DNA of 64,000 nt from Bacteroidales bacterium (GCA_017438945.1 JAFRUI010000014.1:82360-146359); one strand, 5' to 3'; shown: positions 33,086 through 42,783, counted from the stretch's first letter. The notes: generated from the sequence alone by a model not told the origin. Numbers and translations are program-made.

Positions 33086-36000
33086 ATGTTCAAGAGGACA
33101 AGATTATTTGTTGTGGGTTTTGTGTTGCTGATGGCAATGCATCATACGATGAATGCACAAGGCCAGACAGCGGACACTGCCTTGTTGCCTTATTATTGCG
33201 GTTTTGAGGACACTACGGATAATGTTCATTGGCATTTTTATAGCCAGGTGATCAACAAATGGGTGGTGGGCTCGGCCACAGCGGCATCAGGAACACACTC
33301 CATGTATGTTTCCAACAATGGAGGCGCTTCCAATGCCTATTCCGGTTCCAATACTTATTCGGCCTGGGCTTATCGCGACTTTTACTTAAACCCTCAGGAC
33401 AAAGCTTATAAGCTCTATTTCGATTTCAAGGGAATGGGGGATTCGTGGATGGATAATATGAGTGTGTTTCTTGGACCACCGGTAGATTATTTTGGAGATA
33501 TGCCATCCGGCAGTATCCAGTTGTTCAACGCATTGAATAATATCTCTTCTTGGACTACCTTTTCCCATTTGATTGACAGCACTCATTCCGGAGTGCAACG
33601 GCTCTATTTTAAATGGAATAACGACTATTGGGATATAAACAATCCGCCCGCTGCCATTGACAATATCGTTTTTGAAGGAACTACTTGTTTGGCCAATGTG
33701 ACCAATATGACGGCCTGTCCTGCCGACACGGTGGTGTTTTTGACATGGACTTCTCCTGATGTTGAATCTTATACGATTGAGTATAAGAGCGTTACGGATT
33801 CTGTATATACGGTATTGAATGTTTCTGCTTCTTCTTCCCTCATCGGGAATTTGCTTCCCTCTACGGAGTATATGTGGCGGGTAAGAGCGAACTGTTCTGC
33901 AACAGAACAAGGATTTTTTTCCGAAGTGAACACGTTTACCACCGCTGCCTCTGTTGCGCACTTGCCATACAGTTGCAGTTTCGAGAATCCTGCGGAGAAT
34001 GCCGAATGGATGCTTTCCAATCAGAATTATACCAACAAATGGCATATTGGGGAAGCGGTGAGCAACGATGGCTCCCATTCGTTGTATGTGTCGAATAACA
34101 ATGGCGTTTCCAATTCCTATACGGTCAATTCCTCGTCGGTGGTTTGGGCCTGTCGCGATTTCGTGTTTCCTGGAGATGTCGCATCTTACCAGATCTCTTT
34201 CGATATCAGATCATACGGTGAAATTTATAACAATCACCCCTATGATTATGTCAAGGTGTTTGTGGGTCCGCCTTCCACACAACCTCTTCCGACGGGTAAT
34301 AATGATGTCCCCCCTTTGGCCACCCAACTTGGCGCGGTATTCCAACTGGATTCCATTTGGCATAATGTCGTTTTCACGCTAGACTCCACCCATAGTGGAC
34401 CGCAGCGTCTCTATTTCTTATGGAGAAATGATGACTATTTCGGGACCAATCCGCCTGGTGCTGTGGACAATATCCAAATCACCACCTCTGATTGCCCTAT
34501 ACCCGCTCAGTTGGCTGCTGTCAACATTCTTGACGATGTGGCCACTCTGACGTGGGAGTCGGATGCCCCAACCTTTGTTCTTGCATATAAGTTGCAGGAA
34601 GACAGTGCTTTTACGGAAGTTGTTCTGACCGAAACGTCATACTCGATGACGGGATTGATGCCTGATGCCGTTTATGAGTGGAAGATAAAAGCCCTGTGTT
34701 CGAATGAAGAGCAGAGCTTCTGGAGCTATCTGCAATCCTTTCAGACGTTGTCGTTTTTAGGTCGGATTCCTTACGAAAACGGTTTTGAGGATCCGGATGA
34801 GAACAGCTATTGGAAGGTGATAAACTATTATGGCAATAATCATTGGTGCATTGGTACTGCAACACATAAGACGGGTACACATTCTATGTACGTTTCCAAT
34901 AATGACGGTGTCAGCTATACATACACGAATTCAAGCGTGAGCTATAGCTGGGCCTATCGGGATTTCTATTTTGATCCGGATTATTCCAGTTTTGACCTCT
35001 CGTTTGACTATAAAGTGAAAGGGGGTGCCGGTTTTGCCGGGATGAGGGTGTTTGTCGGGCCTCCCACCACTCCGGTTGACTATTCGGTGCCAGCAGGGGC
35101 GGTGCAGCTTGGCAACAGTATGTATGGGCATGCATCGTGGACTCATTTCAGCTATACGCTGGATGCCACTTTCCAAGGGGTGCAGCGTCTCTATTTTTTG
35201 TGGGCTAACGAATGGAGTGTCGGGGATAATCCGCCCGCGGCTGTTGACAATGTGACTCTTGAGGGACCTCATTGCGGGGTGCCGGTGCACATTGCGGTGG
35301 ATTCCGTGACGGCACATGACATTTCGGTGCATTTCACGCCGGCCTCCATCCATGACAGCGTTTGGGAAGCAGCGGTTGTGACGGCAGGTACGCCCATCGC
35401 CCAGGCACAGCTGATTACAATTACGGACACGGTTTATACTTTCCAGAATTTGCAGAACAACACGACTTACGACATCTACCTCCGCACTTCTTGTGGAAAT
35501 GGAGAGAGCAGCTATTGGTCGCAGGCCGTTACACAGCGCACCGATTGCGGCTATATTTACTCCTTGCCTTATACCGACAATTTTGACACTTACGGATCGG
35601 AGAACTACCCGTGGTGCTGGTATCGGTTGACCACCACGTCAGGCACATACCCTTATTTGGACTTGCATCAGCCAAACCATTATGATGCGACTTACAGTAC
35701 GCCCGGCATGTTGCTGTTCAGCGCGCCGGCAGGAACTTACAATATCGCGGTTATGCCTGAAATGGACCGCACTATTCCCATGAACGAGTTACTGGTTTCC
35801 TTCCAATACAGAGCTTATGATCCGGATGACCGCTTTGAGGTGGGAGTGATGAGCGATCCTCTGGACGCTTCCACTTTCGTTCCAATGGATACAGTGTGGT
35901 TAGACTATTATCAGGTAGAACATTGGACCGAGAAGAAGGTGACTTTGTCGGGGTATTCCGGTGATGGACACTTCATCGCATTCAAGCATTACTCTAACAC

Positions 36001-37096
36001 CCAGACTCACGCTTATTTAGACAATGTCCGTGTGGAAGCCACTACGTGTCCGCTGCCTGTGGATGTTACCGTCACGAATGTTACAAGCCATTCGGCCACG
36101 ATTGACTGGACACCCTCTGGCGATGAGAGCGAATGGATAGTGGTGGTAAAACCCCATGTACAGAGTATAAATTACGCAGTTGTTGTAACAAGTCACCCTT
36201 ATACAGTGGACAATCTTAAGTTTGGAGAATGGTATGATGTATATGTCAAGGCGAAATGTGGTAGCGAAGAAGTGAGCAGCTGGAGTTTGCCCGCGACTTT
36301 TTTCACACAGTGCAGTTCCATCACGCAATTGCCATACATTGAAGATTTTGAGAATTACTATCAACCTTACATTTACAATGAATATCCGCGTCCGCGTTGT
36401 TGGACCTTCCCGCACATCTATTGGGCTTATCCGGAGGTTTACATGTCTGAGAACGCCCAAGCTCAGGACCATTATGTGGGGAATTCCCGTTCGCTGATCT
36501 TCAAGTCTTCCATCAATTTCGAGATGCTGATGGCCGTGATGCCACCACTGGAGGTAGATATTCACAATGTCAAACTTTCGTTGAGGTCGTTGGCCGAATC
36601 GGTCAATGCTGGCAGAATTGAGGTGGGGGTAGTGAACAGTGACGCGGAGGAGTCGAGCTTTGAGATTGTGCATACGATTTACGCCTCCGACCAGGCGGGC
36701 AGTTGGGTGCCTTTGGAGATAAATCTCGATTCCACTCTTTTGTCAGGTACGGGAAATCATATCGCCTTTCGCTATTACCCCTATAACTATATCTGGGCTA
36801 TGTGGCTGGATGATTTGGAGTTGTCGTATAATAATACGGTCGGGATAGTGTCGCATAATCATGACAATAGCCTCGGAGTGTTCCCCAACCCGACAAACGG
36901 ACGGGTTACGGTAGCTCATTCCGAGAAGATGATCCGACAGTTGGAGGTGTTCGATATGTATGGGAAGATGTTGGTGAAGATACCAGTGGAGGATTACGAA
37001 ACCACCGTGGATCTTTCGTCATACGCGAAGGGAGTCTATGTTTTCCGCATCACCATTGGCGGTGATATAATCAACCGCAGGGTTGTGGTGCAATAG
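33086..37096 (+). CDS. T9SS-secreted multidomain adhesin-like protein
   Basis: The 1,336-aa precursor has a signal peptide (cleavage near MNAQ). Three related beta-sandwich repeats begin near residues 34, 292 and 560; each has a GFED or FENP start, H-S-M/L-Y-V-S-N-N, W-A-Y-R-D-F, V-F-V/L-G-P-P and R-L-Y-F-x-W-x-N motifs. Two more diverged modules (about 826-990 and 1085-1250) resemble choice-of-anchor J/MAM-type domains. Fibronectin III-like modules sit between them. The end (GVFPNPTNGRVTV, then VFDMYGKMLVKI and KGVYVFRITIGG) is a type A T9SS sorting domain. A surface-attached glycan- or protein-binding role is likely. The gene lies exactly between the two copies of the 46-bp repeat. Confidence 0.9.
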   Translation: MFKRTRLFVVGFVLLMAMHHTMNAQGQTADTALLPYYCGFEDTTDNVHWHFYSQVINKWVVGSATAASGTHSMYVSNNGGASNAYSGSNTYSAWAYRDFYLNPQDKAYKLYFDFKGMGDSWMDNMSVFLGPPVDYFGDMPSGSIQLFNALNNISSWTTFSHLIDSTHSGVQRLYFKWNNDYWDINNPPAAIDNIVFEGTTCLANVTNMTACPADTVVFLTWTSPDVESYTIEYKSVTDSVYTVLNVSASSSLIGNLLPSTEYMWRVRANCSATEQGFFSEVNTFTTAASVAHLPYSCSFENPAENAEWMLSNQNYTNKWHIGEAVSNDGSHSLYVSNNNGVSNSYTVNSSSVVWACRDFVFPGDVASYQISFDIRSYGEIYNNHPYDYVKVFVGPPSTQPLPTGNNDVPPLATQLGAVFQLDSIWHNVVFTLDSTHSGPQRLYFLWRNDDYFGTNPPGAVDNIQITTSDCPIPAQLAAVNILDDVATLTWESDAPTFVLAYKLQEDSAFTEVVLTETSYSMTGLMPDAVYEWKIKALCSNEEQSFWSYLQSFQTLSFLGRIPYENGFEDPDENSYWKVINYYGNNHWCIGTATHKTGTHSMYVSNNDGVSYTYTNSSVSYSWAYRDFYFDPDYSSFDLSFDYKVKGGAGFAGMRVFVGPPTTPVDYSVPAGAVQLGNSMYGHASWTHFSYTLDATFQGVQRLYFLWANEWSVGDNPPAAVDNVTLEGPHCGVPVHIAVDSVTAHDISVHFTPASIHDSVWEAAVVTAGTPIAQAQLITITDTVYTFQNLQNNTTYDIYLRTSCGNGESSYWSQAVTQRTDCGYIYSLPYTDNFDTYGSENYPWCWYRLTTTSGTYPYLDLHQPNHYDATYSTPGMLLFSAPAGTYNIAVMPEMDRTIPMNELLVSFQYRAYDPDDRFEVGVMSDPLDASTFVPMDTVWLDYYQVEHWTEKKVTLSGYSGDGHFIAFKHYSNTQTHAYLDNVRVEATTCPLPVDVTVTNVTSHSATIDWTPSGDESEWIVVVKPHVQSINYAVVVTSHPYTVDNLKFGEWYDVYVKAKCGSEEVSSWSLPATFFTQCSSITQLPYIEDFENYYQPYIYNEYPRPRCWTFPHIYWAYPEVYMSENAQAQDHYVGNSRSLIFKSSINFEMLMAVMPPLEVDIHNVKLSLRSLAESVNAGRIEVGVVNSDAEESSFEIVHTIYASDQAGSWVPLEINLDSTLLSGTGNHIAFRYYPYNYIWAMWLDDLELSYNNTVGIVSHNHDNSLGVFPNPTNGRVTVAHSEKMIRQLEVFDMYGKMLVKIPVEDYETTVDLSSYAKGVYVFRITIGGDIINRRVVVQ

Positions 37097-37140
37097 TTCA
37101 CCTCGTTGAAGCGCTATAAGATTTTCCCGTACATTTATTA
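37095..37140 (+). repeat. 46-bp direct repeat, right copy (orphan reductase 3' end)
   Basis: Starting within the TAG of the preceding gene, this stretch encodes FTSLKRYKIFPYIY and a TAA stop, without any upstream reductase sequence. It matches 32988-33033 at 44 of 46 bases. It is a remnant, not an expressed gene. Confidence 0.9.
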
Positions 37141-37150
37141 AGATATTATG

Positions 37151-37178
37151 GTAGGGGCGAATGATTATTCGCCCCTAC
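37151..37178. repeat. GC-rich palindrome GTAGGGGCGAAT-gatt-ATTCGCCCCTAC
   Basis: A perfect 12-bp inverted repeat with a 4-nt loop, 10 bp after the orphan reductase tail. A close relative lies at 42756-42783. It has no T run, so it looks like a REP-type element more than a terminator. Confidence 0.85.
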
Positions 37179-37242
37179 GGCAATTAAAAATTCACTGTTT
37201 ATAAGTAATTTTTACCACAATAAAATACACCTTTGAAAGTTG

Positions 37243-37250
37243 TATCTTTG
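37243..37250 (+). promoter_or_regulatory. -7 box (TATCTTTG) for the TPR protein
   Basis: TATCTTTG followed by TTCG, 35 bp before the ATG at 37286. Confidence 0.65.
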
Positions 37251-37285
37251 TTCGTTTGTAAAATAGGTTATAATCAGTGAACTAT

Positions 37286-40200
37286 ATGAAGATAATCAAA
37301 ACGGCCCTGTTACTGTTGATAACAGGCATTTTCACCATTCCGTTTGCTTCCGCGCAACGCACGGAGAACTTCAAATCACCGCAGTATGAATACCAGACTG
37401 CGGTGGATTTGTTCAACAAGGAGAAGTACGGCTCCGCACAACAATATTTCAAATATGTGTATGAAAGCACCGACGACAAGCAGCATGATCTGAAGACGAA
37501 CTCTCTGTTCTATCAAGGCGTGTGTGCGGCCAAACTCGACAACCAGGATGCCGGCTACCTGCTGCAGTCGTTCATCGACCGCTATCCCGTGCACACCTCC
37601 GTGCCCGAGGCACACTATTACCTGGGCCGTTTTTATTTCGCCCGCAAGAACTACAAGAAGGTGATTGCCCAGTTTGACGAAATTTACGAGTCGGAAATCC
37701 AGCCCGAAAATGTACAGGAATATCATTTCAAGAAAGGGTATTCCTATTTCATGACGGAGGATTACGACAACGCCAAGATGATGTTCCGCAAGGCGCGCGA
37801 AGAAGAGGGACCCTATAAGGACCGCAGTCTCTACTATCTCGCTTATATGGCGTATCAGGCAGAACAATACGATGCCGCTCTGGAGGATTTCCTCATCCTG
37901 AAGGACAATCCTGAACTAAAAAGCGAAGTTCCTTACTTCCTCACACAGATCTATTTCAAAGAGGAACAATACGAAAAAGTGTTGGAAGTGGCTCCTGAAA
38001 CGGAAATCGTGAAGGACAAGAACTTGGCGCAGGTGGCCCGATGCAAGGCCCTGTCCTACTACAACCAAAACCAGTATGAGGAAGCTGCCGAGAATTTCGA
38101 TAAAATTAAGGATAACAAACTGATAACCCTCGATCGAAACGACTGGTTCGCGAAAGGTTTTACAAATTACCGCGTTCAGAAATACAGTGATGCCATTGCC
38201 GATTTCTCCCGCTCCGCCAACGACAAGGATCCCGATGCGATGACCCAGCAGTGCTATTTCCTCATCGCTGACTGCTACATGAAGACGGCCCAGCGAACCC
38301 TCGCAGCACAGAGTTTCAAAGAGGCTTCCAAGTATAACTTCGATCCTACCATCAAGGAGGAAGCCCTTTTCAACTATGCCAAACTGCAGTGCGAGACCTC
38401 CACGAGCCCGTTCAACAACGGTATCGAGGCTTTGCAGGACTATCTCAACCAATTCCCGCACGCCCAGCACAGTGAGGAGGCCGCCGACTATCTGTCGCGC
38501 ATCTATCTCTCCACCAAGAATTACCAGGCCGCCATCAACTCTATTGAGAAGATGAAAAGCAAGAACCCTTCCATCTTGAAGGCCTATCAGCGTTGCACCT
38601 TTAACCGTGCTCTCGAACAGATCAACAACCAGAACTATAAAGAAGCTCTCGCGTTGCTGAACAAAACGCTGTCCTCCCCATCGGATAAGAACATCCATCA
38701 GGATGCGCAGTACTGGAAGGCGGAGGCTCAATACCGTAATGAACAGTACAAAGACGCCTATTATTCGTTCCAGACGTATCAGAATTCTGAAAGGGCTTCT
38801 GCCAACGAATATTATGTAAATTCTTATTATTCACTAGGTTATGCTGCGTTGAAGCTGAAAAGGTATAAAGATGCTGGTAATCATTTCAAAACGTATCTCA
38901 ACAAATCATCGAAATCGGAAGATATTGATATTCAAGCGGATGCATCGGCTAGATTGGCTGACTGTTACTTCATGCAGCTTGACCTTCCCAATGCCATAAA
39001 GTATTATGACCAATGTGAGCGCTTGGGTCAATCGAATGCCGACTACGCCGTTTATCAGTTGGCCAAATGTTATGGCTATCAGAAGAATAACAACAAAAAA
39101 ATCCAGACGTTGGAACGATTGTTGAATTCTTACCCGTCCTCAAGTTACAAGGATGATTCGGAATTTGACTTGGCGGTGACTTATCATACGCAGAATGATT
39201 ATGCGAGCGCCATTTCCGCTTATAAGAGTTTCATCAAAAGCCATCCGAAAAGCCAACACATCCGTCAGGCGCACACCCGTTTGGCACAGGCTTACCTGAA
39301 CAGTGACAATCAGCAGATGGCGATTTCCACCTACAAATATGTGGTGGAAACCTATCCTGGCTCGCAAGAAGCCAAGGATGCGCTTGCCAATTTGGAGACC
39401 ATTTACACGGAAAACGGAAATACCAGCGAATTTTTCGACTATGTGCGTTCCAAGAACATGAACATTTCCGCTGATCGTCAGGACTCTATCGCCTTCAAGG
39501 CGGCGGAAACGAAATACAACCGCGGCGACTGCGAGTCTTCCATTGCCGCTTGTCAGGATTATATCCGCCAGTTCCCGAACGGCTCTTTTGTGGCGAAAGC
39601 CCATTTTTACAAGGGAGAATGTGAGTATGGAATGCGCCGATATGATGATGCTTTGGCCGATTATGAGGCCATCATCAAGAAATACAAGACGGAATACAAT
39701 GTAACCGCCTTGCACAAGGCTGCCTCTATATTGTATAATGACAAACAATATGCGAAGGCTCTGACCTATTTCAACAAGCTGATGGAGAACACCACAGCAG
39801 AGGAGGAAATCATTTATGCCAACAACGGAGCCATGCGCTGTGCCTATTTCCTGAAAGATTACCGTTCGGCGCTGACAAGTGCGGAGAACATCATCCGCGC
39901 CAACCAGCCCGACCAGGATCTGCTTTCGGAGGCATTGCTGATTGCCGGTAATTCCGCACTGGAGCTCAAGGAGATAGAGACGGCGAAGAACTACTACAGC
40001 AGGCTCGTTCCGAAAGGCAGCAATGACCTGTGTGCCGAGGCTGCTTACCATCTGGCCGACATTGCGCTCAATCACGATAAAAACCTCGATGATTGCGAAG
40101 CCCGTATCAAAGCCATCCTCGGCAGCGACTACTCCTCCGAGTATTGGTACGCCAAAACGTTTATCCTCTATGGTGACCTTTACAAGGCTAAAGGCAACTA

Positions 40201-40309
40201 CTTCCAAGCCCGCCACACATACCAAAGTATCGTCGATAACTACGCAGGTGAGGATTTGGTGAAATTGGCACGAGCGAAGATCGCGGAAGTTGATGCGCTG
40301 GACAAGTAG
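37286..40309 (+). CDS. Large periplasmic tetratricopeptide repeat protein
   Basis: The 1,007-aa protein starts at ATG 37286 (MKIIKTALLL); a GTG nine bases earlier is less likely. A signal peptide ends near ASAQ. The rest is a near-continuous solenoid of TPR/Sel1-like helix pairs, for example A-x-x-L-F-N-K-E-K-Y-G-S-A-Q-Q-Y-F, YYLGRFYFARKNYKKVI, A-H-T-R-L-A-Q-A-Y. There are roughly 20 or more units. Such proteins act as scaffolds or partners of outer-membrane machines in Bacteroidetes. The beta-barrel gene 46 bp downstream is its probable partner. Confidence 0.88.
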   Translation: MKIIKTALLLLITGIFTIPFASAQRTENFKSPQYEYQTAVDLFNKEKYGSAQQYFKYVYESTDDKQHDLKTNSLFYQGVCAAKLDNQDAGYLLQSFIDRYPVHTSVPEAHYYLGRFYFARKNYKKVIAQFDEIYESEIQPENVQEYHFKKGYSYFMTEDYDNAKMMFRKAREEEGPYKDRSLYYLAYMAYQAEQYDAALEDFLILKDNPELKSEVPYFLTQIYFKEEQYEKVLEVAPETEIVKDKNLAQVARCKALSYYNQNQYEEAAENFDKIKDNKLITLDRNDWFAKGFTNYRVQKYSDAIADFSRSANDKDPDAMTQQCYFLIADCYMKTAQRTLAAQSFKEASKYNFDPTIKEEALFNYAKLQCETSTSPFNNGIEALQDYLNQFPHAQHSEEAADYLSRIYLSTKNYQAAINSIEKMKSKNPSILKAYQRCTFNRALEQINNQNYKEALALLNKTLSSPSDKNIHQDAQYWKAEAQYRNEQYKDAYYSFQTYQNSERASANEYYVNSYYSLGYAALKLKRYKDAGNHFKTYLNKSSKSEDIDIQADASARLADCYFMQLDLPNAIKYYDQCERLGQSNADYAVYQLAKCYGYQKNNNKKIQTLERLLNSYPSSSYKDDSEFDLAVTYHTQNDYASAISAYKSFIKSHPKSQHIRQAHTRLAQAYLNSDNQQMAISTYKYVVETYPGSQEAKDALANLETIYTENGNTSEFFDYVRSKNMNISADRQDSIAFKAAETKYNRGDCESSIAACQDYIRQFPNGSFVAKAHFYKGECEYGMRRYDDALADYEAIIKKYKTEYNVTALHKAASILYNDKQYAKALTYFNKLMENTTAEEEIIYANNGAMRCAYFLKDYRSALTSAENIIRANQPDQDLLSEALLIAGNSALELKEIETAKNYYSRLVPKGSNDLCAEAAYHLADIALNHDKNLDDCEARIKAILGSDYSSEYWYAKTFILYGDLYKAKGNYFQARHTYQSIVDNYAGEDLVKLARAKIAEVDALDK

Positions 40310-40310
40310 T

Positions 40311-40352
40311 AATTGATAATGGATAATGGATAATTGATAATTGATAATTAGA
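40311..40352. repeat. Heptad tandem repeat (aattgat/aatggat)
   Basis: Six 7-bp units (aattgat, aatggat, aatggat, aattgat, aattgat, aattaga) fill the whole spacer between two genes of one operon and end at the next ribosome binding region. Confidence 0.92.
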
Positions 40353-40355
40353 GAG

Positions 40356-42305
40356 ATGAAAAAGATAACAATATTCGTTTTTTTGGTGTTTTGCGCTAGT
40401 TTTTTGCGGGCGCAGGTGGTGGATTCGGCGCAGTTGTTGATCAAATATGTGCCGAAGTTGGCCAACTCCAATAAAATCAACCAACAAGCTGTGCTGAAAG
40501 ACACGGTGGTGAGCGAGCAGGTGGAGTTTAACTACGTCATCGCCCCCAACAAGCCGGAGCTCGACTTCAAACCGGGCGAAATGCAGGTGGGCAAGCTCAA
40601 CCCCGAGGTGAAAGAGCGTTATTACCGCAATTACATCAAGCTCGGTTTCGGTTACCCGATCACGCCGCTTGCGGAACTTTCGATGCATAACTGCCAGAAT
40701 CCGAAATACTCATACGGACTCAACTTCCACCACTTCTCCTCATGGGCGGAACCGATCGGGAAGGAACAGAAAAAGTTCGCGTACGCACCCACAAGCGACA
40801 CGCGCATACACCTTTTCTTCAACCGAATCTTCAAGAACCACACGCTCTACTCTTCCGTCGGTTACAACCACGAGGTGGCCAACCTCTATGGCTTTTCCAC
40901 GGATTGGGTGCGTCCGGAGCTGTATCTGAACCCAAAACAGTATTATGACAAGTCATACCGGGACAGCATTCGTAACAATTTCAACCATGTGCGCGCGGAG
41001 ATTGGTCTGCGCTCCAATTTCACGGAAGAGGAGAAGCGTCTGAAGGAAGATGTGCGGCTCAACTACGATTTTATACACACCTACTGGAAAAACATGGAGC
41101 ATGGAGTTGGAGTGCGCGCCATGTTAGGGTATGATGCCAAATTCTTGAAAATCTCGGGCTTCCAACACTATCAAGTGGATCTTGGGCTCGATTATTTCAA
41201 TAATGTATGGAGCGACAGCATTCCTATGGGTACCGATGGCAGCTTGTTGAAACGTCGCGCCACCAACAGTTTTATGTTCGAGATCAAACCCACCATGCGG
41301 TTCAGTATTCGGGAATACCATCTGTTGGCAGGTGTCGGGGTTCCGATTCTCAACCAATACAACAAGACGCAATGTCCTGTTTATCCGGTGGCGGAACTGC
41401 AAATGGGGCTCATCCGCGGAGTGCTGAACCTCTATGTGGGTGTGGACGGCAAGAGCGAGTACACTTCGTTGAAAAACCTGCTGTACGAAAATCCCTACGT
41501 GAAACCGAATCTTGACACTCTTCGTTTCTCCAAGTGCCAGATCAGCATTTACGGCGGTGTAAAGGGAAAGATAACAGACAAACTGAACTACCATGTTTCG
41601 GCCAGATACTCTTATCGTCGTGATCTGCCGTTCTTTATGTTGGACACGGCCAGTCTGCTTAAGAACAGGTTTGACGTGGTGTATGCCAAGAAGGGCACCG
41701 AGCTGGACGTGAACGCCAACTTGAGCTGGGAGGCTATCAACCACCTATATCTGACCTTAAACGCACGTTACCATGACTTCTTCTTCCTCGAAGACTACGA
41801 CTGGTTCGGCTCCGACGCCATCACGGGCGGCAAACCGTTCTACATCCCGCGATGGGAAATCGGTTTTGAGGGCAAGTATATTTGGCGAAGCAAGTTCATT
41901 TTCACGGCAAACGCGAAAGTGGGCTTCAACCGCTGGGCTGTGGTGCCGAAATGTCTGCCTGTTTATGCTGTTGATGAATTTGGTAATCAGGTGCCTGTGA
42001 TGGATGTGAATGGCAATCAGGTGATGGCTTTGGACTATACCATTGAGAACGACATCCGCAAGAACCCTGACGGTCAAAAAAGTTCTGTCAAGCCGGTGTT
42101 GAACTTTGGAATCGGGTTTGAGTATCTGATTACCAAGCAGTTCACTGCCTTCGCGAATATCAACAATGTCGGTTGTCAGTATGCCACGAACTATTATGGA
42201 TTTAACAACTTCGGTATCAATGCCATTGTAGGTGTCACCTACTCCTTCGGGAACGAGGCTATCAAACCCTTAAAGAAGAAATCCTCCACCACTCCAAAAC
42301 TTTGA
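40356..42305 (+). CDS. Outer-membrane beta-barrel protein
   Basis: The 649-aa protein (start 40356, signal peptide ending near LRAQ) has alternating amphipathic strands with aromatic girdles, such as YIKLGFGYPITPLAEL, YGLNFHHFSSWA, LYSSVGYNHE, and a C-terminal FGINAIVGVTYSFG strand. It lacks a clear plug domain and TonB box but resembles the barrel of TonB-dependent receptors. It follows the TPR protein and overlaps the next lipoprotein, giving a three-gene operon likely to form an envelope complex. Confidence 0.82.
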   Translation: MKKITIFVFLVFCASFLRAQVVDSAQLLIKYVPKLANSNKINQQAVLKDTVVSEQVEFNYVIAPNKPELDFKPGEMQVGKLNPEVKERYYRNYIKLGFGYPITPLAELSMHNCQNPKYSYGLNFHHFSSWAEPIGKEQKKFAYAPTSDTRIHLFFNRIFKNHTLYSSVGYNHEVANLYGFSTDWVRPELYLNPKQYYDKSYRDSIRNNFNHVRAEIGLRSNFTEEEKRLKEDVRLNYDFIHTYWKNMEHGVGVRAMLGYDAKFLKISGFQHYQVDLGLDYFNNVWSDSIPMGTDGSLLKRRATNSFMFEIKPTMRFSIREYHLLAGVGVPILNQYNKTQCPVYPVAELQMGLIRGVLNLYVGVDGKSEYTSLKNLLYENPYVKPNLDTLRFSKCQISIYGGVKGKITDKLNYHVSARYSYRRDLPFFMLDTASLLKNRFDVVYAKKGTELDVNANLSWEAINHLYLTLNARYHDFFFLEDYDWFGSDAITGGKPFYIPRWEIGFEGKYIWRSKFIFTANAKVGFNRWAVVPKCLPVYAVDEFGNQVPVMDVNGNQVMALDYTIENDIRKNPDGQKSSVKPVLNFGIGFEYLITKQFTAFANINNVGCQYATNYYGFNNFGINAIVGVTYSFGNEAIKPLKKKSSTTPKL

Positions 42306-42730
42306 TGATGATACGCAAATCGGTAATAATCACGCTGTTGTTGGCAGTTCTGTTCACGGCCTGCCATAACACCTACCATCCTACCATTCCGTACAAAAAG
42401 GTAGATTTCACCATCTATCCAAATGATGTAATGTACTATAGATTAAATACATACGGAGGTTATGAATATTTCACCGGCGGTGTGGGCGGAATTGTGGTCT
42501 ATCGATTGGATGAATGGACTTTCCTGGCGTATGACCGTTCCTGTTCGTATGACTGGGAGGAAAATGCTTCTTGGATATGGGTGCATCCGAACGGTATCAT
42601 GCTTATTGACTCCTTGTGCGGATCCACCTATAATATCTTGGACGGAAATGTCATTTCGGGTCCGGCGATTTGGCCGTTGTACCAGTACAAAACCCGATAT
42701 GACGGGTTCCGGCTACGAGTATACAATTAG
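42305..42730 (+). CDS. Rieske-fold-like lipoprotein lacking the cluster histidines
   Basis: The ATG at 42305 overlaps the preceding TGA by one base. The 141-aa lipoprotein has lipobox LFTAC. The mature part resembles the small Rieske-type beta sandwich: GGIVVYRLDEWTFLAYDRSC, then DSLCGSTYNILDGNVISGP and a final LRVYN strand. In true Rieske proteins each Cys is paired with a His in C-x-H motifs; here the corresponding positions read C-S-Y and C-G-S, so a [2Fe-2S] cluster is unlikely. It may be a structural or binding subunit of the TPR/barrel complex. Confidence 0.7.
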   Translation: MMIRKSVIITLLLAVLFTACHNTYHPTIPYKKVDFTIYPNDVMYYRLNTYGGYEYFTGGVGGIVVYRLDEWTFLAYDRSCSYDWEENASWIWVHPNGIMLIDSLCGSTYNILDGNVISGPAIWPLYQYKTRYDGFRLRVYN

Positions 42731-42755
42731 GCAAATAAAAAATGTGCGATAATAA

Positions 42756-42783
42756 GAAGGGGCGAATGACGATTCGTCCCTTC
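42756..42783. repeat. GC-rich palindrome GAAGGGGCGAAT-gacg-ATTCGTCCCTTC
   Basis: A 12-bp inverted repeat with one G-T mismatch and 4-nt loop, same core as the palindrome at 37151. It lies 26 bp after a stop codon. It is followed by a (TA)n run around 42795-42808. Confidence 0.8.

Noticed and set aside
32246-37140. Complete second reductase gene at the right repeat
   Set aside because: Only the last 14 codons are present after the T9SS gene; no upstream reductase sequence exists there.
37277-37285. GTG start for the TPR protein
   Set aside because: The ATG at 37286 gives a cleaner signal peptide start (MKIIKTALLL).
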